Position numbers and translations under genes: made by a program
Notes under the pieces: model-generated
Database searches by the model: none
The model's input: only the letters and a program-made list of their open reading frames with translations
Told to the model about the DNA's origin: nothing
Assembly: GCF_006152115.1 (NCBI RefSeq)
Contig: NZ_VDFU01000005.1
Span: 1 to 64,000, forward strand
Source of the DNA: Rubellimicrobium rubrum
Lineage (GTDB): Bacteria > Pseudomonadota > Alphaproteobacteria > Rhodobacterales > Rhodobacteraceae
DNA: 64,000 bases
Direction: 5' to 3'
Shown here: piece after piece, positions 1 through 10,016 of the stretch
Numbering within the stretch: the first letter of the stretch is position 1
Layout of the letters: each line of letters begins with the position of its first letter

Positions 1-386
1 TGCGCAGACCAAGCTCACCTTGCCCGAAACCTGGCATAAACCCCAGACCAAACTCAGGGTCAGGGGCAGCCCGTCGTGCACTAAGATTGAACCCGGGTCA
101 GACATGTCTGTCTGGCGCAGGGCCAGGATCCTCGCGTCGGAGAGGAGGTGGGTGCGCAGGCCGAAAACGAGTGTCGATTTACAGATGGGGTCCAGGGGAC
201 CCGGTCGCCTACGGCGCAGCCAGCGCCGTTGCCAGAGAAAACCGCCAGAGCGTTGCTCGAGATGCCGTTGTCCGCGTCGTGTTGCTCCCAAGGTTCGGCT
301 CCGTGTGCACCGGTTGTGCATCGAATCGGTTTGGGCTCGACTCCAGACAGGCGAAAATTCACCAGATCAACAGCTTCTTCTCATTG
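1..386. other. no gene recognised at left edge
   Basis: Short overlapping open frames exist on both strands, but none has a convincing start, ribosome-binding site or recognisable protein pattern. The stretch may be the flank of a gene lying outside the window and the downstream side of the minus-strand tRNA-Asn. I see nothing I can support here. Confidence 0.5.
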
Positions 387-461
387 TGGCTCCGGCGGTA
401 GGGATCGAACCTACGACCAATTGATTAACAGTCAACTGCTCTACCGCTGAGCTACGCCGGA
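387..461 (-). tRNA. tRNA-Asn (GTT)
   Basis: Read on the minus strand, the 75-nt gene folds as a cloverleaf: acceptor TCCGGCG pairs with CGCCGGA, the D-arm holds AGCTCAGCGGTAGAGC, the anticodon loop is CTGTTAA with anticodon GTT, and the T-arm contains GGTTCGATCC. The 3' CCA is encoded. It stands alone upstream of the minus-strand metallo-hydrolase. Confidence 0.95.
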
Positions 462-522
462 ACACGGGGCGGCTATAGCAATGGTGTTTGGCGGCGTCCA
501 GAGGGGAAACGTGCCTGTTGGT

Positions 523-1398
523 TCATACGCAGCGGAAGGGTGTATCTATGCCAGGCGGGCCTTCACGCGCGACCTGAGACGTCCGTTCCAGCAATAGCAG
601 ATGAGCCAGGACGGTCCTGGCGGCCGCTGATCCCAATTGGCTATGTAGATTCGGATAAAGGACCTTGGCCACTTCGACGGGTGTGGCAGGCCCCTGTTTC
701 AGCAAGAGCAGTACTTGGGCCTCGCGGGTTCGGCGATGAGCCATCAACTCGGATAGACGCGCCTGCCCGTCTGCGACTGGCTCTCCATGCCCAGGCAGAA
801 GCTGCCGTTGTCCAAGCGTCAGGAGTCGTTCGAGCGACCTGATGTAGTCCCCCATGTCGCCTTCGGGCGGGGACACGATGCTGGTCGCGAAGCCCATGGC
901 ATGGTCCCCGGTAAATAGCCCTGCACCATCGTCAAAGCACAGGTGATTCCCCATGTGACCCGGCGTGTGCCACACGATGAGGTCACGATCTTCCAGCCGG
1001 ATGCGCTCTCCATCGGCAAGAAGCTGATCAGGTGCAAAATGCAGATCCGCGCCCCATTCAGGCCCGAGGCGTCCCGACCCTGGCCGGAGACCTGCCCAGG
1101 CGTCGCCAAACGCCATCACCGGCGCTCCGGTTCTGTGGGCAAGTGCGGGCGCCAGCCCCGAATGATCCCGGTGCGCGTGCGTGACAAGGATCGCGGCCGG
1201 CCTGCGCCCCCGCAGCTCCGCCAGCACCGCCTCAAGGTGGCCTTCGTGATCTGGGCCAGGGTCGATGACGCAGGGCGAGGTCTCACCCAAGATGTACGTG
1301 TTCGTCCCTTGGGCAGTGAAGGGTGAAGGGTTTGGAGCCCGGATTCGCACTACGCCCGGCGCCAGCTGCACTCCCCATCCGACTTGAGCGCTTGTCAT
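523..1398 (-). CDS. MBL-fold metallo-hydrolase
   Basis: A 291-residue protein of the metallo-beta-lactamase superfamily. The signature metal-binding motif THAHRDH lies near residue 75, and later histidines are found in HTPGHMGNH and LPGHGEP, all placed as in glyoxalase II or LACTB2-like hydrolases. A C-terminal tail of about 70 residues after the metal core looks like the winged-helix end of LACTB2-type proteins. No signal peptide is present, so it is likely cytoplasmic. The substrate cannot be told from sequence; thioester or phosphodiester hydrolysis are the usual activities. It is divergent from the histidine kinase gene and its start lies about 90 bp from that gene's start. Confidence 0.85.
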   Translation of the reverse strand: MTSAQVGWGVQLAPGVVRIRAPNPSPFTAQGTNTYILGETSPCVIDPGPDHEGHLEAVLAELRGRRPAAILVTHAHRDHSGLAPALAHRTGAPVMAFGDAWAGLRPGSGRLGPEWGADLHFAPDQLLADGERIRLEDRDLIVWHTPGHMGNHLCFDDGAGLFTGDHAMGFATSIVSPPEGDMGDYIRSLERLLTLGQRQLLPGHGEPVADGQARLSELMAHRRTREAQVLLLLKQGPATPVEVAKVLYPNLHSQLGSAAARTVLAHLLLLERTSQVAREGPPGIDTPFRCV

Positions 1399-1487
1399 GG
1401 CGGATAGGACCGACTGGATGGATGGCTTCTCAGAGATGCTTGCGTCACCACTTTCCCGGCTGTGCCGGCGCGGCTAGGCTTGAACCC

Positions 1488-2804
1488 ATGTTTCGCGCCT
1501 GGCTTCATGATCGCATGCCTCGGTCGCTGGTAGCGCGCGCCGCGCTGATCCTGCTGCTGCCCGTCGTGGCCCTTCAACTTGCGGTCTCGGTCAGCTTTGT
1601 CCAGCGCTACTACGAGGACGTCACGCGGCAGATGACCCGCTCGCTCCTGCTGGAACTGCGCTTTCTGGCAGAGGCCACCAGCTCCGCGTCCGATCCCGGC
1701 TCGGCCCTGGCCTATGCCACCGCCGCTGCCGTTCCGCTGGACCTGCGGGTTGATCTCCGGCCCGAAGCATCCCCGGTGAGCTCGATTGGCCGGTGGGACC
1801 TGTCAGGTCGTGCCATGGTGGAGACCTTGAGAACCGACCTGCCAGAGTTGCAAGCCGTCGACCTGAGTGTGTCCCGCGAGGTCACCATCTGGCTTGCGAC
1901 CCCGTTCGGCTCTCTCGAAGTGGGCTTCTCCCGTGAGCGCATCGCAGCCAGCAACCCGCACCAGCTACTGGTTCTGACGGTCGTGCTTGGGCTCGTGCTG
2001 ACGACGGTGGCGTACCTGTTCCTGCGAAACCAGCTCCGCCCCATTCAACGGCTGGCCCAGGCGGCTACGGCCTATGGTCGGGGTCGAGTCGTCCCGTTCC
2101 GTCCCTCCGGAGCGAGCGAGGTTCGTGCTGCGGGTATGGCCTTTCTGGACATGCGGAACAGGATCGATCGGCAGACCCAAGCGAGAACCGCCATGCTGGC
2201 CGGCATAAGCCATGACCTGCGCACGCCACTAACGCGGCTACGGCTGGGATTGTCCTTTCTGGATGACGAGGATGCCAAGGAGCTTGTCCGCGACGTCGAC
2301 GATATGAGCCGGATGGTGGACGCGTTCCTCGCTTTCGCACGAGGAGACGCTGGCGATGCTCAGGAGACAGTGCGCCTGACGGACCTTGTCCACACGGTAG
2401 TCGAGGACTTCCAGCGATCGGGCGCGGCCGTGTCACTGGATGACGTGGCCGGTGAGGATCCTGGGCCCGTTCCGCTTCGTTCGATGGCGGTCCGCCGTGC
2501 CTTGGAGAACCTCATCGGGAATGCCCTGATCTATGGATCGCAGGCGCGGGTCGGTCTTGCATTCGGGGATCGGATGGTCCGGCTGTCGGTCGAGGATGAC
2601 GGACCCGGCATACCGCCCGAAAGGCGCGACGAGGCGATGCGACCGTTCACCCGCCTCGATGCAGCGCGCAACCAGAACAGCCCTGGGGTGGGCTTAGGCC
2701 TTGCCATAGTAGCCGATATCGCACGGACCCACGGCGGCAGTCTCCGGCTGGGCGAGAGCACGCGTCTTGGCGGTCTGCGGGCCGATCTCATCCTTGCCCG
2801 GTAA
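1488..2804 (+). CDS. EnvZ-like sensor histidine kinase
   Basis: A 438-residue membrane sensor kinase. Order of parts: first membrane helix (about residues 15–37), periplasmic segment of about 125 residues, second helix (LLVLTVVLGLVLTTVAYLFL), HAMP linker, dimerisation/phosphoacceptor helix with GISHDLRTPLTRLR (His near 240), then an ATPase domain with N-box ENLIGNAL, DDGPGIP and GVGLGLAIV. This is the EnvZ/OmpR-type arrangement. The start at 1488 was preferred because it directly precedes the first membrane helix; the longer open frame from 1323 overlaps the divergent hydrolase gene. No response regulator is adjacent, so it is an orphan here, or its regulator lies elsewhere. Confidence 0.85.
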   Translation: MFRAWLHDRMPRSLVARAALILLLPVVALQLAVSVSFVQRYYEDVTRQMTRSLLLELRFLAEATSSASDPGSALAYATAAAVPLDLRVDLRPEASPVSSIGRWDLSGRAMVETLRTDLPELQAVDLSVSREVTIWLATPFGSLEVGFSRERIAASNPHQLLVLTVVLGLVLTTVAYLFLRNQLRPIQRLAQAATAYGRGRVVPFRPSGASEVRAAGMAFLDMRNRIDRQTQARTAMLAGISHDLRTPLTRLRLGLSFLDDEDAKELVRDVDDMSRMVDAFLAFARGDAGDAQETVRLTDLVHTVVEDFQRSGAAVSLDDVAGEDPGPVPLRSMAVRRALENLIGNALIYGSQARVGLAFGDRMVRLSVEDDGPGIPPERRDEAMRPFTRLDAARNQNSPGVGLGLAIVADIARTHGGSLRLGESTRLGGLRADLILAR

Positions 2805-2954
2805 GAAGTCGGCAGCAGGCTGCACCGTGATTTTCAAGTCGGCGATGCACGTCGGCGAGGTCCTGCTCACACCGAATTAACCATGGCCGTGCTAGGCTCC
2901 GAAGCACGGATTCAGCTTGAAATGTTCACGGTTTGGTCCCATATCTGAAGACCG

Positions 2955-2980
2955 GAACAAGACCGGAACAAGACGGGAAC
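2955..2980. promoter_or_regulatory. tandem LexA (SOS) boxes upstream of recA
   Basis: Three GAAC words at 2955–2958, 2966–2969 and 2977–2980 are separated by exactly seven bases each. Alphaproteobacterial LexA binds GTTC-N7-GTTC, the reverse complement of this pattern, so the site makes two overlapping boxes sharing the middle GAAC. It lies about 50–75 bp before the recA start, a fitting place for SOS control. Confidence 0.85.
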
Positions 2981-3031
2981 AAAAGGCCTGATTGCCGCCA
3001 AGGGGCGGCCATGGGATATAGGGTTCAGGAC

Positions 3032-4111
3032 ATGGCAGTGGCAGACCTCCTCACAATGACCGACAAAAAGACGGCCGATAAGCAGAAGGCCTTGGAAAGC
3101 GCACTGCAGCAGATCGAGCGGCAGTTCGGCAAGGGCTCAATCATGAAGCTCGGCGGGCAGAACCAGATGCCCGAGATCGAGGCATGCTCGACCGGGTCGC
3201 TGGGCCTTGATATCGCCTTAGGCATCGGGGGCCTTCCCAAGGGCCGCATCATCGAGATCTACGGGCCCGAGTCGTCTGGTAAGACCACGCTGACCCTTCA
3301 TGTCGTGGCCGAGATGCAGAAGCTGGGCGGCGTCTGCGCCTTCGTCGACGCAGAGCACGCGCTCGACCCGCAATACGCCAAGAAGTTGGGCGTCAACCTT
3401 GACGAGTTGCTGATTTCCCAGCCCGATACGGGTGAGCAGGGGCTCGAGATCGTGGACACCCTGGTTCGCTCCGGCGCTGTCAGCCTTGTGGTCGTCGACT
3501 CGGTGGCCGCATTGACGCCGAAGTCCGAACTGGAAGGTGACATGGGCGACTCATCAGTTGGCGTTCACGCCCGCCTGATGTCGCAGGCCATGCGCAAGCT
3601 CACTGGCTCGATCAGCCGCTCGAACTGCATGGTTATCTTCATCAACCAGATCCGGATGAAGATCGGCGTGATGTTCGGCTCGCCCGAGACGACCACAGGT
3701 GGCAACGCGCTGAAGTTCTACGCGAGCGTGCGCATGGACATCCGTCGCATCGGAGCGATCAAGGACCGGGACGAGGTCGTGGGCAACACGACACGGGTCA
3801 AGGTCGTCAAGAACAAGGTCGCTCCGCCGTTTAAGGAAGTCGAGTTCGACATCATGTACGGCGAAGGGATCTCGAAGACCGGCGAGATCCTCGATCTGGG
3901 CGTGAAGGCCGGAGTCGTGGAGAAATCAGGAAGCTGGTTCTCCTATGGCGATGAACGCATCGGGCAGGGCCGGGAGAACGCCAAGCAGTTCCTCAGGGAC
4001 CATCCCGACGTCTCGAATTCCATCGAAGACAAGATCAGGGCCGCTCACGGCCTCGACTTCTCGGTCCCGAGCGATGGGCATGACGAGGACGGCGACATCG
4101 TCGAGATGTGA
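3032..4111 (+). CDS. recA: RecA recombinase
   Basis: A 359-residue RecA. It forms ATP-dependent filaments on single-stranded DNA, drives homologous strand exchange and triggers LexA self-cleavage. Visible: Walker [10 protein letters not shown] (about residues 78–86), the Walker B strand [10 protein letters not shown], the [10 protein letters not shown] turn before the P-loop, the loop after [16 protein letters not shown], and an acidic tail ending [12 protein letters not shown]. The start at 3032 (MAVADLL) matches the expected N-terminal length; an alternative ATG at 3011 would add seven residues. A strong terminator follows, so alaS is transcribed separately. No recX is adjacent. Confidence 0.98.
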   Translation: MAVADLLTMTDKKTADKQKALESALQQIERQFGKGSIMKLGGQNQMPEIEACSTGSLGLDIALGIGGLPKGRIIEIYGPESSGKTTLTLHVVAEMQKLGGVCAFVDAEHALDPQYAKKLGVNLDELLISQPDTGEQGLEIVDTLVRSGAVSLVVVDSVAALTPKSELEGDMGDSSVGVHARLMSQAMRKLTGSISRSNCMVIFINQIRMKIGVMFGSPETTTGGNALKFYASVRMDIRRIGAIKDRDEVVGNTTRVKVVKNKVAPPFKEVEFDIMYGEGISKTGEILDLGVKAGVVEKSGSWFSYGDERIGQGRENAKQFLRDHPDVSNSIEDKIRAAHGLDFSVPSDGHDEDGDIVEM

Positions 4112-4132
4112 TCGTCGGCTGAAAGGTTGGGG

Positions 4133-4165
4133 AACGGGCGGGGCCGCAAGGCTCCGCCCGTTTCG
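4133..4165 (+). terminator. Rho-independent terminator after recA
   Basis: The arms 4133–4145 and 4050-series partner 4150–4162 pair over 13 positions (AACGGGCGG with CCGCCCGTT, plus GGCC with GGCT, one G·T), closing a GCAA tetraloop, followed by TTTCGCTTT. It separates recA from alaS. Confidence 0.85.
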
Positions 4166-4259
4166 CTTTGCTGACTGGCATTCCGGAACTTTGGGCGAGA
4201 CACTGGACCCGGACCCGCGCGAGGGCTATTCCACAGCGGCCGCTTCCGGGGACTCCGCC

Positions 4260-6926
4260 ATGACCAGCCTCGCCGATATCCGTTCGACCTTCCTCGACTT
4301 CTTTGGCCGTCACGACCATGAGGTCGTGTCCTCCTCGCCGCTTGTGCCGCGGAACGATCCGACCCTGATGTTCACGAACTCGGGCATGGTCCAGTTCAAG
4401 AACGTCTTCACCGGACTTGAAAGCCGCTCATACAAGCGGGCTACCACGGCCCAGAAATGTGTCCGAGCGGGCGGCAAGCACAATGACCTCGACAACGTCG
4501 GCTATACGGCCCGTCACCACACCTTCTTCGAGATGCTGGGTAACTTCTCCTTTGGAGATTACTTCAAGGAGAACGCGATCCCCTACGCGTGGGAGCTTCT
4601 GACCAAGGACTTCGGCATCGACGGAAACCGCCTCCTCGTGACCGTCTATCACACCGACGATGAGGCTGCGGACATCTGGAAGAAGGTTGCGGGTCTGTCG
4701 GACGACCGTATCATTCGCATTCCCACCAGCGACAACTTCTGGATGATGGGTCCGACCGGTCCCTGTGGCCCCTGCACCGAGATCTTCTACGATCACGGCC
4801 CTTCTGTCTGGGGCGGGCCCCCGGGCTCGGCCGATCAGGACGGCGACCGGTTCATCGAGATCTGGAATCTCGTGTTCATGCAGTACGAGCAGTTCGAGGA
4901 CGGCTCCCGCTCCGCTCTGCCGCGCCCGTCGATCGATACTGGGATGGGGCTCGAGCGGATTGGCGCACTGCTCCAAGGCAAGCACGACAATTACGACACG
5001 GACCTGATGCGCTCGTTGATCGAGGCCTCGGCCCACGCGACGCACTCGGACCCGGATGGCCCCGGCAAGACTCACCACCGCGTCATCGCGGACCACTTGC
5101 GCTCCACGTCCTTCCTGATCGCTGATGGCGTGATGCCATCCAACGAAGGCCGTGGCTATGTCCTTCGCCGGATCATGCGCCGTGCCATGCGTCATGCGGC
5201 AATGCTCGGCGCCAAGGATCCGGTGATGCATCGCCTCGTCCCCGCGCTCGTGCAGCAGATGGGTGCGGCCTATCCCGAACTGTCGCGCGGTCAGGCCCTC
5301 ATCACCGACACGCTGAAGCGGGAGGAAAGCAAGTTCCGGGAAACACTGGACCGTGGTCTGCGCCTTTTGGACGACGAACTGGCCCGGTTGCCAGATGGGG
5401 CAGACCTTCCCGGCGATGCGGCATTCCGGCTGTATGGAACTTACGGATTCCCTCTTGATCTGACGCAGGACGCGTTGCGCGAGAAGGGCCGTAGCGTGGA
5501 CGTGGCTGGTTTCGAAGCGGCTCTGGCCGAGGAGAAGGCTCGCGCCCGTGCCTCCTGGGCCGGGTCGGGCGACGCGACGGATGCTCGGATCTGGTTCGAC
5601 CTGGCCGAACAGAACGGCACGACCGAATTCTTGGGCTATGACACCGAGGAGGTTGAGGGTCAGGTTCTTGCCGTTGTTCGGGACAGCTCGGCGGTCGAGG
5701 AGGCGAGTGCCGGGGATCGTGTGCAGATCGTCGTGAACCAGACGCCGTTCTATGCCGAGTCGGGTGGGCAGGTCGGCGACACCGGCGTGATCGCCACCGA
5801 CACGGGCAAAGTACGGGTGACCGACACGCGCCGTTCTGCCGGGGTGGTGATCCACGACGGCGAGGTGGTCGAGGGTCGTGTCGCACGAAGCCAGCCAGCG
5901 AAACTGACGGTCGATCACGACCGGCGCTCGGCCATTCGTGCGAACCATTCGGCGACACATTTGCTGAACGAGGCGCTGCGCCGCGCCCTGGGAGACCATG
6001 TCGCCCAGCGGGGTAGCCTGAATGCCCCTGACCGTCTGCGCTTCGACTTCTCCCACGGCCAAGGCCTTTCGGCTCAGGAGATCGAGCGAGTCGAGCGTGA
6101 GGTCAACGACCACATCCGTCGCAACGGAGTCGTGGAGACCAGGCTCATGTCCCCCGACGATGCGCGGGGACTAGGGGCCCAGGCGCTGTTTGGGGAGAAG
6201 TATGGAGACGAGGTCCGGGTGGTCTCGATGGGAGAGCTGGAAGGCTCTGGCAAGGGCGCAAAGGGACAGACCTATTCGCTCGAATTGTGCGGTGGGACTC
6301 ATGTCAGCCGATTGGGCGACATCGGCGCATTCGTCATGTTGTCGGACAGTGCTTCGGCCGCTGGCATCCGGCGTGTTGAGGCCCTGACGGGTCAGGCAGC
6401 GCTTGACCACCTCCGAGCCCGCGAACGATCCCTTCAGGAGATCGCAGGCCTGCTCAAGGCTCCGGTCGGGGAGGCCGCGGGACGGGTCAAGACGCTGTTG
6501 GACGAACGTCGCGCCCTGCAGAACGAAGTGGCGCAACTTCGGCGGGAGCGCGCGATGGGCGGACCAGCGGCGGGCGCCAACCCCGCACGCGAGGTGCGCG
6601 GCATCTCCTTCCGAGCGCAAGTGCTGTCCGGCGTGACCGGCCGGGAGCTTCCGGCCCTGATCGACGGCATGAAGGCAGAACTGGGCTCGGGTGCCGTGCT
6701 TCTGATCACCGAGGATCAGGGTAAAGCGGCCGTAGCGGCTGGTGTGACGGCGGACCTTGCCCAAAGACTTTCGGCTGTCGACCTCCTCCGCGCTGCTGTT
6801 ACCGAACTGGGCGGGAAGGGCGGGGGCGGGCGGGCTGATCTGGCCCAGGGCGGCGCTTCTAGCGCAGCGAACGCCGACGCCGCGATCAAGGCCGCTGAAG
6901 CCGTGATCGAAGGAGTCTTCGCATGA
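4260..6926 (+). CDS. alaS: alanyl-tRNA synthetase
   Basis: An 888-residue AlaRS, the usual length. It charges tRNA-Ala in the cytoplasm and edits mischarged Ser and Gly. The class II catalytic core begins at [14 protein letters not shown] and includes [10 protein letters not shown] and [17 protein letters not shown]. The editing domain has NHSATHLL (HxxxH, near residue 562) and the zinc-binding LCGGTH (near 678). The C-terminal region with a coiled coil and the glycine-rich GGKGGGGR is intact. The start at 4260 matches the family; the longer open frame from 3945 overlaps recA in another frame and is not used. Its stop overlaps the next start by four bases (ATGA). Confidence 0.97.
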   Translation: MTSLADIRSTFLDFFGRHDHEVVSSSPLVPRNDPTLMFTNSGMVQFKNVFTGLESRSYKRATTAQKCVRAGGKHNDLDNVGYTARHHTFFEMLGNFSFGDYFKENAIPYAWELLTKDFGIDGNRLLVTVYHTDDEAADIWKKVAGLSDDRIIRIPTSDNFWMMGPTGPCGPCTEIFYDHGPSVWGGPPGSADQDGDRFIEIWNLVFMQYEQFEDGSRSALPRPSIDTGMGLERIGALLQGKHDNYDTDLMRSLIEASAHATHSDPDGPGKTHHRVIADHLRSTSFLIADGVMPSNEGRGYVLRRIMRRAMRHAAMLGAKDPVMHRLVPALVQQMGAAYPELSRGQALITDTLKREESKFRETLDRGLRLLDDELARLPDGADLPGDAAFRLYGTYGFPLDLTQDALREKGRSVDVAGFEAALAEEKARARASWAGSGDATDARIWFDLAEQNGTTEFLGYDTEEVEGQVLAVVRDSSAVEEASAGDRVQIVVNQTPFYAESGGQVGDTGVIATDTGKVRVTDTRRSAGVVIHDGEVVEGRVARSQPAKLTVDHDRRSAIRANHSATHLLNEALRRALGDHVAQRGSLNAPDRLRFDFSHGQGLSAQEIERVEREVNDHIRRNGVVETRLMSPDDARGLGAQALFGEKYGDEVRVVSMGELEGSGKGAKGQTYSLELCGGTHVSRLGDIGAFVMLSDSASAAGIRRVEALTGQAALDHLRARERSLQEIAGLLKAPVGEAAGRVKTLLDERRALQNEVAQLRRERAMGGPAAGANPAREVRGISFRAQVLSGVTGRELPALIDGMKAELGSGAVLLITEDQGKAAVAAGVTADLAQRLSAVDLLRAAVTELGGKGGGGRADLAQGGASSAANADAAIKAAEAVIEGVFA

Positions 6927-7210
6927 CCGCGCTATGGATTGCCCATGTCCAAGTGTCGGACGCGGAGGCATACGGTCGCTACGCGAAGCTGGCGACCGAG
7001 GCAATTGCCGCTCATGGCGGCGTATTCCTGGCACGGGGCGGTCGCTACAGACAGCTCGAGGGTGCCGACCGTCCGCGCAACGTGGTAGCCCGGTTCCCCA
7101 GTCTCGAGGCGGCCGTGGCCTGCTACGAGTCCGCCGGTTATCAGGCTGCGCTCGATCATGCGCGTGGAGCTGCTGTGCGGGATCTCGTAGTGGTCGAGGA
7201 GATGGACTGA
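6923..7210 (+). CDS. DUF1330 family protein
   Basis: A 95-residue protein with the DUF1330 pattern: [19 protein letters not shown] at the start, a central [16 protein letters not shown], and [19 protein letters not shown]. The family adopts a ferredoxin-like dimeric alpha/beta barrel fold and has no settled function. The start overlaps the alaS stop by four bases, so it is translationally coupled to alaS. It is a cytoplasmic protein without a signal peptide. Confidence 0.8.
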   Translation: MTALWIAHVQVSDAEAYGRYAKLATEAIAAHGGVFLARGGRYRQLEGADRPRNVVARFPSLEAAVACYESAGYQAALDHARGAAVRDLVVVEEMD

Positions 7211-7277
7211 GCAGGAACCGCGCCACGGGTATCAAGCTTCCGGGGAACCAAGACAGGAGTTCAGCGATTCCGTCCTT

Positions 7278-8051
7278 ATGGGGCAGGATCGCACGGACCT
7301 TGAGTCACGACAGGGCAAAGCGCTGGAAATACATCAGCGCCTTTGCCAGGCCTATGGATGTCCCATTGCCTATTTCCATGACCTCGATCCGCTCAGCGAA
7401 CTGATCTCATCCCTGCTGTCCCATCGCACTCGGAACCAGGACTCGGGCCGCGCCTTCAAAGCACTCCGCGAGCATTATCCGGATTGGGAAGCCCTGCGCG
7501 ATGCACCGACAGCCGAAGTCCAGCATCACATAAGGGGGGTGACCTGGCCGGAACAGAAGGCCCCTCGCATCCAAGCCATCCTGCGCGCCATCACTGATCG
7601 GCACGGAGTCCTGGCCTTGGATTTTCTGGAGAGCCTCTCCGTGCAGGAGGCTCGCAGTTGGCTGGAAGCCATTCCAGGGATCGGCCCCAAGACGAGCGCG
7701 GCAGTCCTCTCTTTCAGCCAACTTCGCCGGGCAGCGCTTCCGGTAGACAGTCATCATCACCGGGTCGCTCAACGAACCGGTCTCATTCCAAGTTCAATGA
7801 ACGTCGGCCCGTCCCACTCGGCGCTGGCGGCCTTGCTGCCCGCCGATTGGGATGCCCAGGCGGTCTACGATCACCACGAAGTTCTGATGCTCCACGGCCA
7901 ACGCTGCTGCACATTCCGCGATCCAGCCTGCGGTCGTTGCGTCATCCTCGATCTTTGTCCAACCGGTCTGGCGCGGATCTCTGGTTCAAGGTCGCCGGAC
8001 CCATCCGTGCTGGAACCAGTACCAGACAACCCGCTGCATCGAAGACCTTGA
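7278..8051 (+). CDS. endonuclease III-like DNA glycosylase/AP lyase
   Basis: A 257-residue HhH-GPD protein of the endonuclease III family, which removes oxidised pyrimidines and nicks abasic sites. The helix-hairpin-helix is IPGIGPKTSAAVL, with the catalytic lysine position kept; the catalytic aspartate is in LPVDSHHHRV. A four-cysteine cluster near the C-terminus has spacing C-x6-C-x2-C-x5-C, the [4Fe-4S] loop of this family. It differs from classic Nth (GVGRKTA, VDTHVFR), so it is probably the paralogous form; the housekeeping nth may lie elsewhere. A stem-loop terminator overlaps its stop region, converging with typA. Confidence 0.85.
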   Translation: MGQDRTDLESRQGKALEIHQRLCQAYGCPIAYFHDLDPLSELISSLLSHRTRNQDSGRAFKALREHYPDWEALRDAPTAEVQHHIRGVTWPEQKAPRIQAILRAITDRHGVLALDFLESLSVQEARSWLEAIPGIGPKTSAAVLSFSQLRRAALPVDSHHHRVAQRTGLIPSSMNVGPSHSALAALLPADWDAQAVYDHHEVLMLHGQRCCTFRDPACGRCVILDLCPTGLARISGSRSPDPSVLEPVPDNPLHRRP

Positions 8052-8072
8052 GGGGCGGCTTAGCCGCCCCTC
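8050..8072. terminator. convergent terminator hairpin
   Basis: A perfect 10-bp inverted repeat (GAGGGGCGGC and GCCGCCCCTC) with a three-base loop sits between the converging endonuclease III gene and typA. It can serve both strands, though the T-tract is weak on each side. Confidence 0.65.
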
Positions 8073-8092
8073 TCACTCAATCCAGATGCAGA

Positions 8093-9910
8093 TCAGCTAG
8101 CCTTGGCTTGACGTTTCCGCTCATGGGGATCGAGGAAGCGCTTCCGCAAACGAATGGCATTCGGCGTCACTTCGACCAACTCGTCGTCGTCGATGTAAGC
8201 GATCGCCTGCTCGAGCGACATGAGGATGGGGGGTGTCAGCCGCACCGCTTCGTCAGTACCCGACGCGCGGACGTTCGTCAGCTTCTTGCCCTTGAGCGGG
8301 TTCACCTCGAGGTCGTTGTCACGGGAATGCTCACCGATGATCATGCCTTCGTACACCGGGTCCTGTGGGTTCACGAACATGCGGCCCCGGTCTTCAAGGT
8401 TCCAAAGAGCATACGCGACCGCCGCGCCGTTCTCCATCGAGATCAGGACGCCTTGCCGGCGGCCCTGGATCTCACCCTTGTGAGGAGCCCAGCCGTGGAA
8501 GATTCGGTTCAGGACGCCCGACCCGCGCGTATCGGTCAGGAACTCGCCTTGATACCCGATCAAGCCACGCGACGGCACATGGGCGATGATGCGGGTCTTG
8601 CCAGCCCCAGCTGGCCGCATTTCGACCAGGTCGCCCTTCCGTGGGCCGGTCAGCTTTTCGACCACCGCGCCGGTGTATTCATCATCGACGTCGATGGTGA
8701 CTTCTTCGATCGGCTCCATGCGGACGCCGTTCTCTTCCTTAAAGAGCACTCGGGGCCGCGAGATCGAGAGCTCGAAGCCCTCACGACGCATATTCTCGAT
8801 CAGCACGCCCATCTGAAGCTCGCCGCGGCCAGCAACCTCAAAAGCGTCGCCGCCCGGTGTGTCGGTCACCTTGATGGCGACGTTCAGTTCCGCTTCCTTC
8901 AGGAGCCGCTCGCGGATCACGCGGGACTGCACCTTCTTGCCGTCCCGACCAGCCAGGGGCGAATCGTTGATCCCGAACGTGACCGAGATGGTCGGCGGGT
9001 CGATGGGCTGGGCTGGGAGAGGAATATCGAGAGACAGGTCGCAGATGGTATCAGCCACCGTCGCCTTGGACATGCCGGCCAAAGTAACGATGTCACCAGC
9101 TTCGGCCACGTCGATCGCCTGCGACGAAAGTCCACGAAACGCGAGGATCTTGGACACTCGGAACTGCTCCAGCTTTTCGCCCGAGCGGGACAAGGCCTTG
9201 ACGGTTTCGCCTGCCCGAAGGGTCCCGGATTCCACGCGGCCGGTCAGGATCCGCCCGATAAAGGGGTCGGCCGAAAGCGTGGTGGCCAGCATCCGGAACG
9301 GCTGCTGCATCTGCGCGAGCTGCCGCGGCGGCTCCACATGCCGAACAACCAGATCGAACAGCGCATCCAAGTTCTGGCGTGATCCGTCCAGTTCCAGATC
9401 GGCCCAGCCCGCGCGGCCCGACGCGTAGATGTGCGGGAAATCAAGCTGCTCGTCTGTCGCCCCGAGCGCGGCGAAGAGGTCGAAGCACTGGTCGAGAGCG
9501 CGGTCGGGGTCAGCCTCGGGCTTGTCCACCTTGTTGAGCACCACGATGGGCTTGAGGCCCAGAGCCAGCGCCTTGGAGGTCACGAACTTCGTTTGCGGCA
9601 TCGGGCCTTCGGCCGCGTCCACCAGAAGGCAGACGCCGTCAACCATGCTCAGGATCCGCTCCACCTCACCGCCGAAATCGGCGTGGCCGGGGGTGTCGAC
9701 GATGTTGATGCGCGTTCCCTTCCACTCGACCGAGGTGCATTTGGCGAGGATGGTAATTCCCCGCTCACGCTCAATGTCGTTCGAGTCCATGGCCCGCTCG
9801 GCCACCGCTTGATTGTCGCGGAACGCGCCGGACTGCTTGAGGAGCTGGTCCACCAGGGTCGTCTTGCCGTGGTCGACGTGCGCGATGATCGCGATATTGC
9901 GGATGTCCAT
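8093..9910 (-). CDS. typA: TypA/BipA ribosome-associated GTPase
   Basis: A 605-residue translational GTPase of the EF-G/BipA group, associated with 50S assembly and stress or cold adaptation. The G1 motif AHVDHGKTT is at residues 9–17, G2 RERGITI, G3 [10 protein letters not shown] and G4 NKVDKP follow, then the EF-Tu domain 2, an EF-G domain V-like part ([18 protein letters not shown]) and the BipA-specific C-terminal domain. The start at 9910 gives [12 protein letters not shown], the normal beginning; the longer open frame to 10123 overlaps the neighbouring gene. A GAGAG-type ribosome site precedes it. Confidence 0.96.
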   Translation of the reverse strand: MDIRNIAIIAHVDHGKTTLVDQLLKQSGAFRDNQAVAERAMDSNDIERERGITILAKCTSVEWKGTRINIVDTPGHADFGGEVERILSMVDGVCLLVDAAEGPMPQTKFVTSKALALGLKPIVVLNKVDKPEADPDRALDQCFDLFAALGATDEQLDFPHIYASGRAGWADLELDGSRQNLDALFDLVVRHVEPPRQLAQMQQPFRMLATTLSADPFIGRILTGRVESGTLRAGETVKALSRSGEKLEQFRVSKILAFRGLSSQAIDVAEAGDIVTLAGMSKATVADTICDLSLDIPLPAQPIDPPTISVTFGINDSPLAGRDGKKVQSRVIRERLLKEAELNVAIKVTDTPGGDAFEVAGRGELQMGVLIENMRREGFELSISRPRVLFKEENGVRMEPIEEVTIDVDDEYTGAVVEKLTGPRKGDLVEMRPAGAGKTRIIAHVPSRGLIGYQGEFLTDTRGSGVLNRIFHGWAPHKGEIQGRRQGVLISMENGAAVAYALWNLEDRGRMFVNPQDPVYEGMIIGEHSRDNDLEVNPLKGKKLTNVRASGTDEAVRLTPPILMSLEQAIAYIDDDELVEVTPNAIRLRKRFLDPHERKRQAKAS

Positions 9911-10016
9911 GAGACTCTCTTTCGGGGAACGTGGCGGCAGTACAATGCATATGCAGAAAAGGCTAGGGGCGGCCCGGGCAGGCCGCCCCCTTTCCCATGC
10001 GTCATATAGGCACGGA

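Noticed and set aside
4428-6113. 561-codon minus-strand frame inside alaS
   Set aside because: Antisense shadow of a certain alaS in GC-rich DNA.
7658-9382. 574-codon plus-strand frame
   Set aside because: Antisense to typA and overlapping the endonuclease III gene.
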